Positions 36,239 to 47,032 of a stretch of DNA of 64,000 nucleotides are shown piece after piece; the first letter of the stretch is position 1; every line of letters begins with the position of its first letter. Position numbers and translations under genes: made by a program. The notes under the pieces are model-generated. The model did not search any database. It was not told the origin of the DNA and worked only from the letters and a program-made list of their open reading frames with translations. Origin of the DNA: Vitreoscilla stercoraria DSM 513 (GTDB taxonomy: Bacteria; Pseudomonadota; Gammaproteobacteria; Burkholderiales; Neisseriaceae); contig NZ_KB908030.1 of assembly GCF_000382305.1 (NCBI RefSeq), positions 20,118 through 84,117 of the forward strand, written 5' to 3'.

Positions 36239-38803
36239 TTATGTTGTTAATACCTCTAACAAAGTTTGTTTTAATGCCAATTGGGTTTTGGTATCTTCTA
36301 AACTGGCCGATTTGATTAAGAAGGTGTCTTCTACGCGCGCATCCAAAGTCATGATATGAGCATGTATTAAGCTGATTTCAAAATCTGACAATACTTTGGC
36401 AATATTGGCCAGCAAGCCACGGCGGTTGGCGGTGATGATGTTCAACACATAAACATGCGCTTGTTTGCCGCTGTCTTCTTCATACAGTTGAATTCTGGGG
36501 GCAATTTGCGTGTGACGAATGCGGCGTGAAGCGGGGCGTGGGGCTGGAATGTTAATGTATTTGCCCAAAATAAAATGCCCTAATGTGGCCTGTAACATCG
36601 CTGCAATATCAGGATATTCATCTTCGTCAAAACCATCTGGAATCAGCAAATAAAACGTGTCCAAAATGAATTGGTGGTTGGTGACATAAGCGCGGGCGGT
36701 CAAAATATCCAAATTTTGTTGGTTGAAAATGGCACACAATTGCGCAAATAGTTTTGGTGCATTGGGCATGAAAACCATGACTTTCAAGGCTTTCAAAGCG
36801 ACATCAATCTTAATGCTCGCTTGTGGCTCGTTTTCGCGGCTTATCAATTGGCTGACATGCCATTGGATGTCTTGTTTTTCATGCCGCACCCAATACGAAG
36901 GTCCTAAAATATGCCACAAAGCACGTTGATTTTTTTCAGAATGCCCTTGCTGATCTAAGATGGTAATGGCTGCTTGTTGGCGGCGGCTGATGGTAATGCG
37001 TTGGTTGCTGCCTAAGCCTGACAAAGTTTTTAAAGCGGCCTGAAACAGGTTTTCCAATAATCCTGCTTTCCAATCGTTCCAAATTTTTGGATTGGTACCG
37101 CGTATGTCTACCACCGTCAATAAATACAAAGCCACCAAGCGGTCACGGGTTTTGACATGTTGGCAAAAACGGTTGACGACTTCAGGGTCGGAAATGTCTT
37201 CTTTTTGTGAAGTGGTTGACATAATCAAATGGTCTTCTACCAGCCAACACAACAAATCGGTTTCATAATTGGTTAAAAAATGGTCTTTGGCAAAAGTACG
37301 TGCATCGTCCACGCCTAATTGAGCGTGATCGCCGCCACGACCTTTGGCGATGTCGTGGAACAATGCCGCCAAATACAGGACGGTTTTGTAAGGGAAGCTT
37401 TCCATTAAGCCTGAGGCAAAAGGCAGTTCGTGGCTGTGTGCGGTCAAAGCCAAGCGGCGCATATTGCGCACCACCATCAAAATGTGGTCGTCGACAGGGT
37501 AGATATGGAACAAATCGTGTTGCAACAAGCCGACGATTTTGCCCCAAGGTTTGAGGTAGCGCCCTAAAATGCCATATAAGTTTAAAAAGCGCAAAATGTG
37601 GGTCACACCTGTACCATGGCGGAAAATGGAAATGAACATCAAACGGTTTTCGACATCGGCATAAAACGAGTCATCAATTTTTTGCGCTGCCAACCACCAA
37701 GCCCGCAAAGTGCGTGGGGCAATCAAATCCAAATCAGGATGGTTTTGTATCACGCGCAAAATATTGAAAATCTCACGCGGTTGTTGCTGAAACAGTTTGA
37801 TGTTGCGTACGGCAATGGCCGTGCCGACTTGGTAATAATGTTCGTCAATATCATGAACGATGCGCGGCAAGCTAGAAAACACACGACCTTTGAGCATGGG
37901 CAGCAAAATACCGTTGAGCTGTTTAACGGTTTTGATGGCACGATACAATTGTTTCATCAATTGTTCGCTTTTCATGCTCGAATCATTGTCTTTGAAGCCA
38001 AGTCGTTCGGCTACTTGGCTTTGCAAATCAAAAATCAAACGGTCTTCTTCACGTCCTGCCAATAAATGCAATTCAATGCGCATGCGTGCCAATTGTTTGT
38101 GGCTGTGCATCAATAAGCCCGCTTCAGGACGGGTCAATATGCCTTCGTGCACCAAAGTCAAAAAATGTGGTCGCAAGCCTTGTGCTTTGGCCAACCACAA
38201 CATGGTGTGTAAGTCGCGTAAGCCACCAGGACAAGTTTTGATATTCGGTTCTAATTGGCTGGTTGCACCGCGTGATTTGTTGTGGCGTTGAGATTTTTCC
38301 AGCAGTTTGCCATCAATAAAAGTGGCAATATCACGTTGCAAATTGAGTTTGGCTAAAAAGTCATCGGCCACTTTGTGATTGCCACACACAAAGCGTGCCT
38401 CTAGAAATGCAGTATCGCTGGTCAAGTCTTCTTGTGCTGACAATAACAATTGGCGGATGCTGCCGATTTTAGCAGCAGGTGCCAAGCCGACATCCCATAA
38501 GGTTTGTACAAAACGAGCGACTTGCTGTTCTTCTGCCTCGCTTAAAATATGCGTGCTGACAATGGCCAAATCCACATCAGAATGCGGATACATTTCTTGG
38601 CGACCGTAGCCGCCGGTGGCAATCAGGCAAATGGGCATATTGATAAAAAACTCTTGCCACAATCTGCCCAAACAACGGTCTAGTTCCGCGCCATAAGCTT
38701 CAAAAAAGCGTGAAGGATGGCGATGGCTTAAATAGTCTTGAGTGATGTCTTGTTTGCGTGAGCGCAATTCTTGGCGCAGGCAGTTAATCAGTTCAGCATT
38801 CAT
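36239..38803 (-). CDS. glnD: [Protein-PII] uridylyltransferase/uridylyl-removing enzyme
   Basis: Nitrogen sensor that adds UMP to PII protein when glutamine is low and removes it when glutamine is high. The 854-residue protein has the nucleotidyltransferase motif GGYGRQEMYPHSDVD (G64 to D78), a central HD domain (ALFHDIAKGRGGDHAQLG), and two C-terminal ACT domains (around KVMVFMPNAPKLFAQLC and VLNIITANRRGLLANI). All parts are present. It starts 11 bases after the cca stop, so the two are cotranscribed. Confidence 0.95.
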   Translation of the reverse strand: MNAELINCLRQELRSRKQDITQDYLSHRHPSRFFEAYGAELDRCLGRLWQEFFINMPICLIATGGYGRQEMYPHSDVDLAIVSTHILSEAEEQQVARFVQTLWDVGLAPAAKIGSIRQLLLSAQEDLTSDTAFLEARFVCGNHKVADDFLAKLNLQRDIATFIDGKLLEKSQRHNKSRGATSQLEPNIKTCPGGLRDLHTMLWLAKAQGLRPHFLTLVHEGILTRPEAGLLMHSHKQLARMRIELHLLAGREEDRLIFDLQSQVAERLGFKDNDSSMKSEQLMKQLYRAIKTVKQLNGILLPMLKGRVFSSLPRIVHDIDEHYYQVGTAIAVRNIKLFQQQPREIFNILRVIQNHPDLDLIAPRTLRAWWLAAQKIDDSFYADVENRLMFISIFRHGTGVTHILRFLNLYGILGRYLKPWGKIVGLLQHDLFHIYPVDDHILMVVRNMRRLALTAHSHELPFASGLMESFPYKTVLYLAALFHDIAKGRGGDHAQLGVDDARTFAKDHFLTNYETDLLCWLVEDHLIMSTTSQKEDISDPEVVNRFCQHVKTRDRLVALYLLTVVDIRGTNPKIWNDWKAGLLENLFQAALKTLSGLGSNQRITISRRQQAAITILDQQGHSEKNQRALWHILGPSYWVRHEKQDIQWHVSQLISRENEPQASIKIDVALKALKVMVFMPNAPKLFAQLCAIFNQQNLDILTARAYVTNHQFILDTFYLLIPDGFDEDEYPDIAAMLQATLGHFILGKYINIPAPRPASRRIRHTQIAPRIQLYEEDSGKQAHVYVLNIITANRRGLLANIAKVLSDFEISLIHAHIMTLDARVEDTFLIKSASLEDTKTQLALKQTLLEVLTT

Positions 38804-38814
38804 GGTGTGTTTTC

Positions 38815-39921
38815 TTATTGTAAACTTTGAGTAATGGCAGCTAAGCGTGCAGTGTGTATGGTATTGGCAATCATGCGTTTGTCTTCACATTGTAAAGCCA
38901 ATTGGGCAGTGTTGACTGCCAAACAAGCCGCCAGTGCTTGTGGCCAAACCGATGGTGGTGGAGTTTGTGATGTGAGGGCAGCAAGTGTGATACAGGTTTG
39001 CCACAATTGTTGCCAGCGTTCAGGTCGTCGCCATACATCACAACGTTGGAATACTGACAATATTTGTTCGGCACTTAAAATCTCTGTTTGCATGAGTATT
39101 GGATAAGCGTCCTGTAAAATATTGGCAGCGTCAGCACAATCTTTTGGCACTCGCAATGATTGGTGAATGGTTTGTAAAGGTGGGGGCAGGTGCAAACACA
39201 ATATCGCATAACTCATGCTTAAATGTTGATATGGACTGAAGCCTTGTAAATTTTGCAAAGTGTTTTGCCACAAATCAGGCGCTTGCTGTTGCAAAGTATC
39301 AGCGGCCTGTAAAATTTTATGCAGCGCATGGCTGTGTGACAACACTTCAAAAAAGCGTTGTGGCTGCGGCTCTAACAAGGCTTTGGACAATTCTTGCCAT
39401 ACCCGTTCGGGAACCAATGCATCGACTTCGCCTGCATCAACCATCTTTTGCATCAAAACCATGGTTTCGGCAGCCACTTGAAAATCAAAGCGAGCGGCAA
39501 AACGACCAACGCGTAAAATGCGCACAGGGTCTTCGCTAAACGCGGCGCTGACATGGCGCAACATACCTGCGTGCAAATCTTGTTGCCCCAAATAGGGGTC
39601 GGTGATGTTGCCATCGGCATCTTGAGCCATGGCATTGATGGTCAAATCGCGTCTTTGTAAATCTTGTTCTAAGGTGACATCGACCGCGGTATTGAATTGA
39701 AAACCATGATAACCTGCGCCAATTTTGCGCTCGGTACGCGCCAAAGCATATTCTTCTCGGCTTTTGGGATGTAAAAACACCGGAAAATCTTTGCCTACCG
39801 CTTCAAAACCCAAATCCAGCATTTCTTGTGGCGTGGCACCGACCACTACCCAATCCTTGTCTTTTATGGGCAAACCTAATAAGCCATCTCTGACGGCACC
39901 GCCTACCAAATACACCTGCAT
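38815..39921 (-). CDS. cca: CCA-adding tRNA nucleotidyltransferase lacking the HD motif
   Basis: Adds or repairs the CCA 3' end of tRNAs. The 368-residue class II enzyme starts [20 protein letters not shown] and has the catalytic acidic pair region [18 protein letters not shown], and [15 protein letters not shown]. coli Cca is about 412 residues with an HD phosphohydrolase domain (HDLGKG); here the corresponding stretch (about residues 215-265) is shortened and has no HD motif, so phosphatase and phosphodiesterase activity are probably absent. AGGA six bases upstream favours the ATG at 39921. Upstream partner of glnD. DUS copies near 39107 and 39303. Confidence 0.9.
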   Translation of the reverse strand: MQVYLVGGAVRDGLLGLPIKDKDWVVVGATPQEMLDLGFEAVGKDFPVFLHPKSREEYALARTERKIGAGYHGFQFNTAVDVTLEQDLQRRDLTINAMAQDADGNITDPYLGQQDLHAGMLRHVSAAFSEDPVRILRVGRFAARFDFQVAAETMVLMQKMVDAGEVDALVPERVWQELSKALLEPQPQRFFEVLSHSHALHKILQAADTLQQQAPDLWQNTLQNLQGFSPYQHLSMSYAILCLHLPPPLQTIHQSLRVPKDCADAANILQDAYPILMQTEILSAEQILSVFQRCDVWRRPERWQQLWQTCITLAALTSQTPPPSVWPQALAACLAVNTAQLALQCEDKRMIANTIHTARLAAITQSLQ

Positions 39922-40173
39922 GGTCATTCCTATATATACTCAAAGTATGAAAACATCTTAGCACACCTGTATTTTATGCAAAAATAATCTATTTTTTGCA
40001 GAAAACAGCAAAAACTGCCGATATCTGCCAAATTACCTTGGTGAATTGGTTAAATTCATTTTAATTATGCAAAAATTTGTGCTATTTTCCCTAGCTGATT
40101 GAACGTGAAAAAATGGCTCGTTTTGATAGCCATAGGAATAAATAACCATAAAGCACAGAAGAAGGAGCAAATT

Positions 40174-41109
40174 TTGACATCGGAAATTTTCATGCAATTG
40201 CTGTTAAACGGGCTTGTTGTTGGCTCGATTTACGGTTTGATTGCACTTGGCTATACCATGGTGTATGGCATTATGGGTTTAATCAACTTCGCCCATGGTG
40301 AAGTGGTTATGTTTGGCGGCATGATTTGTATCAGTATTCTGTCTGCGTTTATCAGTATGGGCATCGATTTGCCTGGTTTTGCCATGGTGTTGTTGGCCAT
40401 GATTTGTACCATTCCTGTGTGTATGGCTTTGGGCTTCAGTATGGAGTTGATCGCATACCGTCCACTGCGTAAGGCGCCGCGTTTGGCACCTTTGATTACG
40501 GCCATTGGTTTGTCAATTGTATTGCAACAAGTGGCCGTGATTATTTGGGGCACTTCTTATGTGAAATTCCCTGCTGTTTTAGACCACACGCCCATTAACA
40601 TCATGGGCGCAGTCGTAACCAAAATTCAAATTTTGATTGTGGTTTTGTGTTTTGCGGTGATGTTTGGCATGTTGGCCTTGGTGAACAAAACCAAATTGGG
40701 TCGCGCTATGCGTTCGACCAGCCAAAAACCTGATGTGGCTCGTTTGATGGGCGTAAACGTGAACTGGATCATTTCTTTGACCTTTATGTTGGGTTCAGGT
40801 TTGGGTGCCATCGCTGGCGTGATGCATGCTGCCAATTATGATCAAATCCATTACACCACTGGTTTTATGATTGGCTTGAAAGCATTCTGTGCGGCTGTTT
40901 TAGGCGGTATTGGTAATTTGACAGGCGCTGTGGTGGGCGGCTTGGTTTTGGGCATTGCAGAGAGCTTTTTTGCAGGCACGATTTCCAATATTACCAATGG
41001 CTTTTTGGGTTCCAATTACCAAGACATCTTCTCGTTCTTCGTGTTGATTATGGTATTGGTATTCCGTCCAAGCGGTTTGTTGGGCGAAAAACAAGCTGAC
41101 CGTGCGTAA
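40174..41109 (+). CDS. livH: Branched-chain amino acid ABC permease LivH
   Basis: A 311-residue inner-membrane permease for branched-chain amino acids or related solutes. The hydrophobic N terminus (LLLNGLVVGSIYGLIALGYT) followed by MVYGIMGLINFAHGEV is typical, and the EAA-like loop lies around MRSTSQKPDVARLMGVN. TTG at 40174 is chosen because AGGAG lies six bases upstream (40163-40167); the next in-frame ATG at 40192 is too far from that site. First gene of livHMGF. No substrate-binding protein gene is adjacent. Confidence 0.9.
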   Translation: MTSEIFMQLLLNGLVVGSIYGLIALGYTMVYGIMGLINFAHGEVVMFGGMICISILSAFISMGIDLPGFAMVLLAMICTIPVCMALGFSMELIAYRPLRKAPRLAPLITAIGLSIVLQQVAVIIWGTSYVKFPAVLDHTPINIMGAVVTKIQILIVVLCFAVMFGMLALVNKTKLGRAMRSTSQKPDVARLMGVNVNWIISLTFMLGSGLGAIAGVMHAANYDQIHYTTGFMIGLKAFCAAVLGGIGNLTGAVVGGLVLGIAESFFAGTISNITNGFLGSNYQDIFSFFVLIMVLVFRPSGLLGEKQADRA

Positions 41110-41120
41110 AGGGGGAAAAG

Positions 41121-42215
41121 ATGACAAAAAATAATCCCGCCTTGAATATAGGCATTAACATCGCTTTATTGGCTGCTTTAGTGGTCTTGCCATTCATCAT
41201 TGGTACTTCATTTGGCAATTCATGGGTGAACTTGCTTAACTTCGCCTTGATTTACGTCATGCTGGCTTTGGGTTTGAACTTGGTAGTGGGTTTTGCAGGT
41301 TTGCTCGATTTGGGTTATGTGGCGTTTTATGCAGTCGGTGCTTACACGTTTGCTTTGCTGGCCTCGCCACATTTTGGCATCCATTGGCCTTGGTATGTCA
41401 CCATTCCGATTGGTGCCTTGCTCGCTGGTTTGTGCGGCATTATGTTGGGTACGCCGGTATTGCGTTTGAAGGGCGACTATTTGGCAATTGTGACTTTGGG
41501 CTTTGGTGAAATCATTCGAATTTTCATGAATAATTTGAGCCAACCTGTCAACATTACCAACGGTCCCCAAGGCATCAGTGCCATTGATCCTATCATGTTT
41601 GGCGATTACAAATTAAGCTCAGGCATCGACATTTTTGGTCAGTCGTATCCTAAAGCGTATGCTTACTATTATTTGTTCTTGTTATTGGCTGCTTTGACAG
41701 TGCTTTTTTGTAGCCGCTTGCAACACTCGCGTATTGGTCGTGCTTGGGAAGCGATGCGTGAAGACGATGTGGCTGCACAAGCGATGGGTATTAACATTCG
41801 CAACATGAAATTGTTGGCATTCTCTTTGGGCGCTTTGAGCGGTGGTATGGCAGGTGGCTTGTTTGCTTCGTATCAACGCTTCGTATCGCCTGAATCGTTT
41901 GTGTTGCTTGAATCTATCATGATTTTGTGTATGGTGGTTTTGGGCGGTATGGGCAATATTCGCGGTGTGATTGTTGGTGCAATTTTGATTACTTTTATTC
42001 CTGAAGTTTTGCGTGAATTTGCTGAGCCTGTGCAAATGATGTTGTTGGGTAAAGTGGTATTGCCAACTGAGAATGTGCGCATGTTGGTATTTGGCTTGGC
42101 GTTGATTTTGATGATGTTGTTGCGTCCACAAGGTTTGTTGCCGGGTAAACGCCGTGCTTCAGGCTTCAAAGTGGCACAAAATACATCTGCATCCAAACCA
42201 ACAGGAGACGCATAA
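41121..42215 (+). CDS. livM: Branched-chain amino acid ABC permease LivM
   Basis: A 364-residue inner-membrane permease, partner of LivH. It contains LNLVVGFAGLLDLGYVAFYAVGAY-type signature residues (split here: LNLVVGFAGLLDLG, then VAFYAVGAYTFALL), LKGDYLAIVTLGFGEI, and the coupling loop MREDDVAAQAMGIN. AAGGGGG precedes the ATG. Its stop is followed directly by the livG start. Confidence 0.92.
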   Translation: MTKNNPALNIGINIALLAALVVLPFIIGTSFGNSWVNLLNFALIYVMLALGLNLVVGFAGLLDLGYVAFYAVGAYTFALLASPHFGIHWPWYVTIPIGALLAGLCGIMLGTPVLRLKGDYLAIVTLGFGEIIRIFMNNLSQPVNITNGPQGISAIDPIMFGDYKLSSGIDIFGQSYPKAYAYYYLFLLLAALTVLFCSRLQHSRIGRAWEAMREDDVAAQAMGINIRNMKLLAFSLGALSGGMAGGLFASYQRFVSPESFVLLESIMILCMVVLGGMGNIRGVIVGAILITFIPEVLREFAEPVQMMLLGKVVLPTENVRMLVFGLALILMMLLRPQGLLPGKRRASGFKVAQNTSASKPTGDA

Positions 42216-42986
42216 ATGTCTGAAACATTATTGAGCATCAATGGCATCGTCAAACGCTTTGGTGGTTTGACTGCTTTGAATGAAGTAGGCTTGTCAATCA
42301 ACAAAGGTGAAATTTATGGTTTGATTGGTCCTAATGGCGCGGGTAAAACCACTTTGTTCAACGTGCTGACAGGTCTTTATATGCCTGATGAAGGGCAGTT
42401 CAACTTTGATGGTCATAATTTGTTCCGTGTTAAACCTGACCGTGTGGTGAAAGCAGGCATTGCGCGTACGTTTCAAAACATTCGTTTGTTTGGAGAAATG
42501 ACGGCTTTGGAAAATGTCATGGTAGGTCGTCATACTCGCAGCAAAGCCAATGCCATTGGTGCTGTATTTCGCACGCCTGCTGCCAAACGTGAAGAGCAAG
42601 AGATTTTGCAAAAATCTTATGATTTGCTCAAATACGTGGGCATTGAAGATGTGATTGATGAGCAAGCTTGCAATTTGTCTTATGGTCATCAACGCCGTTT
42701 GGAAATCGCGCGTGCTTTGGCGTGTGAGCCAAAACTATTGGCTTTGGATGAACCTGCGGCAGGCATGAACCCATCTGAAACCGAGGGTTTAAAAGAGTTG
42801 ATGAGTAAAATCCGCGACGATGGTGTGACCATTTTGTTGATTGAACACGATGTGAAATTGATGATGGAATTGTGCGACCGTATCGCGGTTTTGGATTATG
42901 GTCAAAAAATTGCCGAAGGTTTACCAGAAGAAATCCGTACCAACCCGCGCGTGATTGAAGCGTATTTGGGAGCTGCACACGAATGA
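42216..42986 (+). CDS. livG: Branched-chain amino acid ABC ATP-binding protein LivG
   Basis: A 256-residue ATPase with Walker A GPNGAGKTT, signature LSYGHQRRLEIARAL, Walker B LLALDEPAAGMNP and the H-loop LIEHDVKLMM. The AGMNPSE sequence after Walker B is characteristic of LivG. It begins immediately after the livM stop and overlaps livF by four bases. Confidence 0.94.
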   Translation: MSETLLSINGIVKRFGGLTALNEVGLSINKGEIYGLIGPNGAGKTTLFNVLTGLYMPDEGQFNFDGHNLFRVKPDRVVKAGIARTFQNIRLFGEMTALENVMVGRHTRSKANAIGAVFRTPAAKREEQEILQKSYDLLKYVGIEDVIDEQACNLSYGHQRRLEIARALACEPKLLALDEPAAGMNPSETEGLKELMSKIRDDGVTILLIEHDVKLMMELCDRIAVLDYGQKIAEGLPEEIRTNPRVIEAYLGAAHE

Positions 42987-43693
42987 GTATTTTGAAAATT
43001 GAGAATTTGAATGTCAATTACGGTGGTATTCAGGCCGTATCGGATTTGAATTTGCACATTGAGCAAGGCGAGTTGGTGACTTTGATTGGTGCCAATGGCG
43101 CGGGTAAAACCACCACTTTGCGTACCATTACTGGTTTGGTGAAACCCAAATCAGGTACTTTGTTATACCAAGACCAAGACATTCGCAAAACCGAAGTGCA
43201 TAATTTTGTGCGTCAAGGTTTGGTGATGGTGCCTGAAGGTCGCGGTATTTTTCCTAAGTTGACCGTGTTGGAAAACTTGGAGATGGGTGCATATTACCGC
43301 CATGACCATGCTGCTATCAAAGATGAAATCGATCATGTGATGCAATTGTTTCCACGCTTGAAAGAGCGTGCGACGCAATTGGCAGGAACGCTTTCAGGTG
43401 GTGAACAGCAAATGGTCGCAATGGGCCGGGCGATGTTGTCTAAGCCTAAACTGCTGTTGCTTGATGAGCCGTCTATGGGTTTGGCGCCCATCATTGTGCA
43501 GCAAATTTTTGACATCATTCAAACCATTCACAGCCAAGGCGTGACCATTTTGTTGGTAGAACAAAACGCCAAATTGGCTTTGCAAATTTCAGATCGCGGT
43601 TATGTGATGGAAAGTGGCAAAGTGACGATGGCAGACAAAGCCGATGTCTTATTGAACGACCCGCGCATCTTGAGCGCATATTTGGGTGGTTAA
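42983..43693 (+). CDS. livF: Branched-chain amino acid ABC ATP-binding protein LivF
   Basis: A 236-residue ATPase with Walker A GANGAGKTT, VPEGRGIFPKLTVLENL (a LivF hallmark), signature LSGGEQQMVAMGRAL-like sequence (LSGGEQQMVAMGRAM), and Walker B LLLLDEPSMGLAP. Pairs with LivG. A strong DUS-type terminator follows, closing the operon. Confidence 0.94.
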   Translation: MSILKIENLNVNYGGIQAVSDLNLHIEQGELVTLIGANGAGKTTTLRTITGLVKPKSGTLLYQDQDIRKTEVHNFVRQGLVMVPEGRGIFPKLTVLENLEMGAYYRHDHAAIKDEIDHVMQLFPRLKERATQLAGTLSGGEQQMVAMGRAMLSKPKLLLLDEPSMGLAPIIVQQIFDIIQTIHSQGVTILLVEQNAKLALQISDRGYVMESGKVTMADKADVLLNDPRILSAYLGG

Positions 43694-43710
43694 GCCTATG
43701 TGAAGCCTAT

Positions 43711-43744
43711 AAGCGTCCTGTAAAGTTTACAGGACGCTTTTTTT
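43711..43744 (+). terminator. DUS-like inverted repeat terminator of livHMGF
   Basis: AAGCGTCCTGTAAA and its inverse (14-bp arms, one-base spacer) run into seven T residues, 17 bases after the livF stop. Confidence 0.82.
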
Positions 43745-43873
43745 GCGTTGCAGCAATTACCCGTATAAATATAGTTTTTTCATAAATGATTCGGTTATAC
43801 TGAAAAACCAATCATGATAAAACAGACTGATAGCATGGATACAGTCGATAACAAAAAAAGCAAGGAAGCGAAT

Positions 43874-44347
43874 ATGGAAACCAAGACCTTGAACACAGCG
43901 TTTGATGTGCAAGACAAAAATCTACAACAATTGGTGGCTTTGGCCACGCAAGCACATGAAGGTCAAGTTGATAAAAATGGTGTGGATTATATTCACCATC
44001 CCGTCAGCGTTGCCAATCATTATTACCGTTTGTTTGGTCAAGATTATGCTGGCATCGCCACAGCTTTATTGCATGATACTTTAGAAGATACTTCTTTGAG
44101 CGCGCATGATTTGAGTGCTTATGTCCCGCAAACCATTATTTATTCAATTTCCTTATTGACTAAAAACAAAGGTACGGATTATTTAGAATATGTTAAAAAT
44201 CTGATTGCCACAGGCGATAAAACGGCCATTCGGGTTAAATATTGCGATTTGCTGCACAATACTGACCCCAATCGTGGCAGTGAACCGCCTGCGCACAAAG
44301 CAGCTTTATACCAACAAGCGTTGAATCTTTTACGTGAGCATGTTTGA
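43874..44347 (+). CDS. HD-domain hydrolase, MESH1/small-alarmone-hydrolase-like
   Basis: A 157-residue stand-alone HD protein. YIHHPVSVANH, ALLHDTLEDTS and IRVKYCDLLHNT give the His, His-Asp and Asp metal ligands and the ED motif of the SpoT/MESH1 hydrolase domain. No synthetase, TGS or ACT domain is present. MESH1-type proteins hydrolyse (p)ppGpp, and in animals also NADPH. AAGGAAG five bases before the ATG at 43874 supports this start; a longer reading from 43814 adds 20 polar residues. A single gene between two terminators. Confidence 0.82.
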   Translation: METKTLNTAFDVQDKNLQQLVALATQAHEGQVDKNGVDYIHHPVSVANHYYRLFGQDYAGIATALLHDTLEDTSLSAHDLSAYVPQTIIYSISLLTKNKGTDYLEYVKNLIATGDKTAIRVKYCDLLHNTDPNRGSEPPAHKAALYQQALNLLREHV

Positions 44348-44368
44348 AATGAAAATCAGTAATGACCA

Positions 44369-44395
44369 AGCGTCCTGTAAAGTTTACAGGACGCT
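44369..44395. repeat. DUS-like inverted repeat after the HD gene
   Basis: AGCGTCCTGTAAA and its inverse, 13-bp arms around a single base, lie directly before a second, stronger hairpin. Confidence 0.65.
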
Positions 44396-44398
44396 GAT

Positions 44399-44440
44399 AA
44401 ACACAAAACGCTTAACCATTTGGTTAAGCGTTTTGTGTTT
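44399..44440. terminator. Long perfect hairpin, bidirectional terminator
   Basis: About 20 bp of perfect stem (arm AAACGCTTAACCA extended on both sides) around a two-base loop, rich in A on one side and T on the other. It separates the convergent HD-hydrolase and trxB genes. It is not made from the DUS repeat. Confidence 0.82.
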
Positions 44441-44454
44441 CAAATACCGAACAA

Positions 44455-45486
<1,032 letters not shown>

Positions 45487-45508
45487 CTAATTTATATAAG
45501 TAATCTAC

Positions 45509-46525
45509 TTATAGTGATGTCATTAATTCTTGTGCCGCCAAATACACAGACAACGGTGTCAATTGATTCAAGCAATTGGTATGTCCTAATGGACACACTC
45601 GCTCAAAACAAGGGCTGCAATCGAGGTTAAGACTAACAATTTTGGCTTTTTGACTCAGTGGCGGTGTGTGGTGAGGACTAGATGAGCCAAACACACTGAC
45701 CACCGGTGTACCGACGGCAGCGGCAACATGCATCAAGCCTGAATCGTTACAAACCACTACTTTGGCGGTCGCAATCAAATCAATGGCTTGGTCTATCTTG
45801 GTTTTACCACATAAATTGATGCATTGATTAAGGCTTAGTTGGTTGATTTGTTCGGCAATGTCATGGTCTTTTTGCGAGCCAATCAACCAAATTTGTTTGC
45901 CTTCTTTGATAAAGCGTTGTGCCAAATCCGCATAATGTTCAGCAGGCCAGCGCTTGGCAGGACCATATTCAGCGCCAGGGCAGAACACGACGGCATCTTT
46001 GGTGCTCAATTGCAAATCTTGTAAGGTTTGCTGTTGTTGCGCATTGTTCACTTGCAACCGTGGGTAGGCAATGGGGCGTTGCAAAGCTTCGATAGGTGAT
46101 TGTGCCAACTTAGCATAGCGTTCCACCATCAACGGCAAAGCCATTTCATCCAATTCGTGGATGTTGTTGAGTAAGCCGCGACGTGATTCGCCCAAAAAGC
46201 CTGTGCGACGTTTGATGCCACTGAAAAAAGGCACCAAAGCCGATTTTAATGAACCAGGCAAAACCACCACTTCTTGATAATGGTTTTTGGATAAAGCTCG
46301 ACCTTCTCTAAAGCGTGCACGCAGTTTGACATCTCCATGACCAAAAGGGTTGGTAATGATGTTGTTGACTTCGGGCATGCGACTGAAGACGGCTTTAGAC
46401 CAATTGGCGGCATACACATCGATGATGGTATGGTCTTGACGTTGCTTTAAGCGAGCCAATAAAGGCTGGGTCATCACACAATCGCCTATCCATGAAGGTG
46501 CGATGACCAAGATGCGATACGTCAT
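45509..46525 (-). CDS. waaF: ADP-heptose:LPS heptosyltransferase II
   Basis: GT9-family glycosyltransferase adding the second heptose to the lipooligosaccharide inner core on the cytoplasmic face of the inner membrane. The 338-residue protein begins ILVIAPSWIGDCVMTQPLL and has FCPGAEYGPAKRWP, CNDSGLMHVAAAVGTPVVSVFG and the WaaF-type C-terminal Cys pair (CSPCFERVCPLGHTNCL). It starts three bases after the stop of the zinc-finger gene. Its substrate is made with the hldA and hldD products encoded 3-5 kb away. Confidence 0.93.
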   Translation of the reverse strand: MTYRILVIAPSWIGDCVMTQPLLARLKQRQDHTIIDVYAANWSKAVFSRMPEVNNIITNPFGHGDVKLRARFREGRALSKNHYQEVVVLPGSLKSALVPFFSGIKRRTGFLGESRRGLLNNIHELDEMALPLMVERYAKLAQSPIEALQRPIAYPRLQVNNAQQQQTLQDLQLSTKDAVVFCPGAEYGPAKRWPAEHYADLAQRFIKEGKQIWLIGSQKDHDIAEQINQLSLNQCINLCGKTKIDQAIDLIATAKVVVCNDSGLMHVAAAVGTPVVSVFGSSSPHHTPPLSQKAKIVSLNLDCSPCFERVCPLGHTNCLNQLTPLSVYLAAQELMTSL

Positions 46526-46528
46526 GGT

Positions 46529-46717
46529 TTAGTGATGACCGCCAGCTTCGCCTTCTAAACGGTAAACTGTACCGCAATATGGGCAACGGATGCTGCTGTT
46601 AGATTCGATAGGCAAAAACACACGAGGGTGATTGTTCCATAAAGCCACATCAGCAGTTGGGCAATGCAAAGGCAAATCATGAGGGGTAATGGTGATTACT
46701 TTTTCGTTGTTGCTCAT
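46529..46717 (-). CDS. Small zinc-finger domain protein
   Basis: A 62-residue protein starting MSNNEKVITITPHDLPLHCP with Cys/His spacing (C19, then CPYCGTVY) and a His-rich C terminus (AGGHH). This is the short CHCC-type zinc-finger family commonly found next to waaF in Neisseriaceae and other proteobacteria; function unknown. The ATG at 46717 is preferred to a longer reading. Coupled to waaF (TAA, three bases, ATG). Confidence 0.78.
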   Translation of the reverse strand: MSNNEKVITITPHDLPLHCPTADVALWNNHPRVFLPIESNSSIRCPYCGTVYRLEGEAGGHH

Positions 46718-46768
46718 TTTAAAGTCGGTTCCTGTTTTGAAAATCAATGGTGACATTGAAAAATGTTT

Positions 46769-47032
46769 TTATTTGTCTGTCGCCGCCTCGATGGCCCAAG
46801 TGGCCTCTTGCCACGATGGACACGCCGATTTATCTACAATGTGAAAAAACGCGCCATCATCGTAAAACCAAGCCGAAATTTTCGGTGTCATCAAAATCAG
46901 CCAAGCTTTGGCATAATTCCGACTGTATAACCGTGTATTTCGTGCTTGTACAATCGCAGCATCTAATGCGTTACTCAGGCGTACATCGTCCCCATAAAAA
47001 TAAATTTCATGCGGAAAAGTGACTATGTTCAT
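46769..47032 (-). CDS. Hypothetical 87-residue protein
   Basis: Starts MNIVTFPHEIYFYGDDVRL, is rich in Ala and aromatic residues, has no signal peptide or membrane segment and no motif I can name. GAGGA at 47040-47044 gives a good ribosome site, which supports it as a real gene. It heads a likely run with the zinc-finger and waaF genes (51-base gap). A perfect FNR-box sequence lies about 100 bases upstream. Confidence 0.6.
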   Translation of the reverse strand: MNIVTFPHEIYFYGDDVRLSNALDAAIVQARNTRLYSRNYAKAWLILMTPKISAWFYDDGAFFHIVDKSACPSWQEATWAIEAATDK

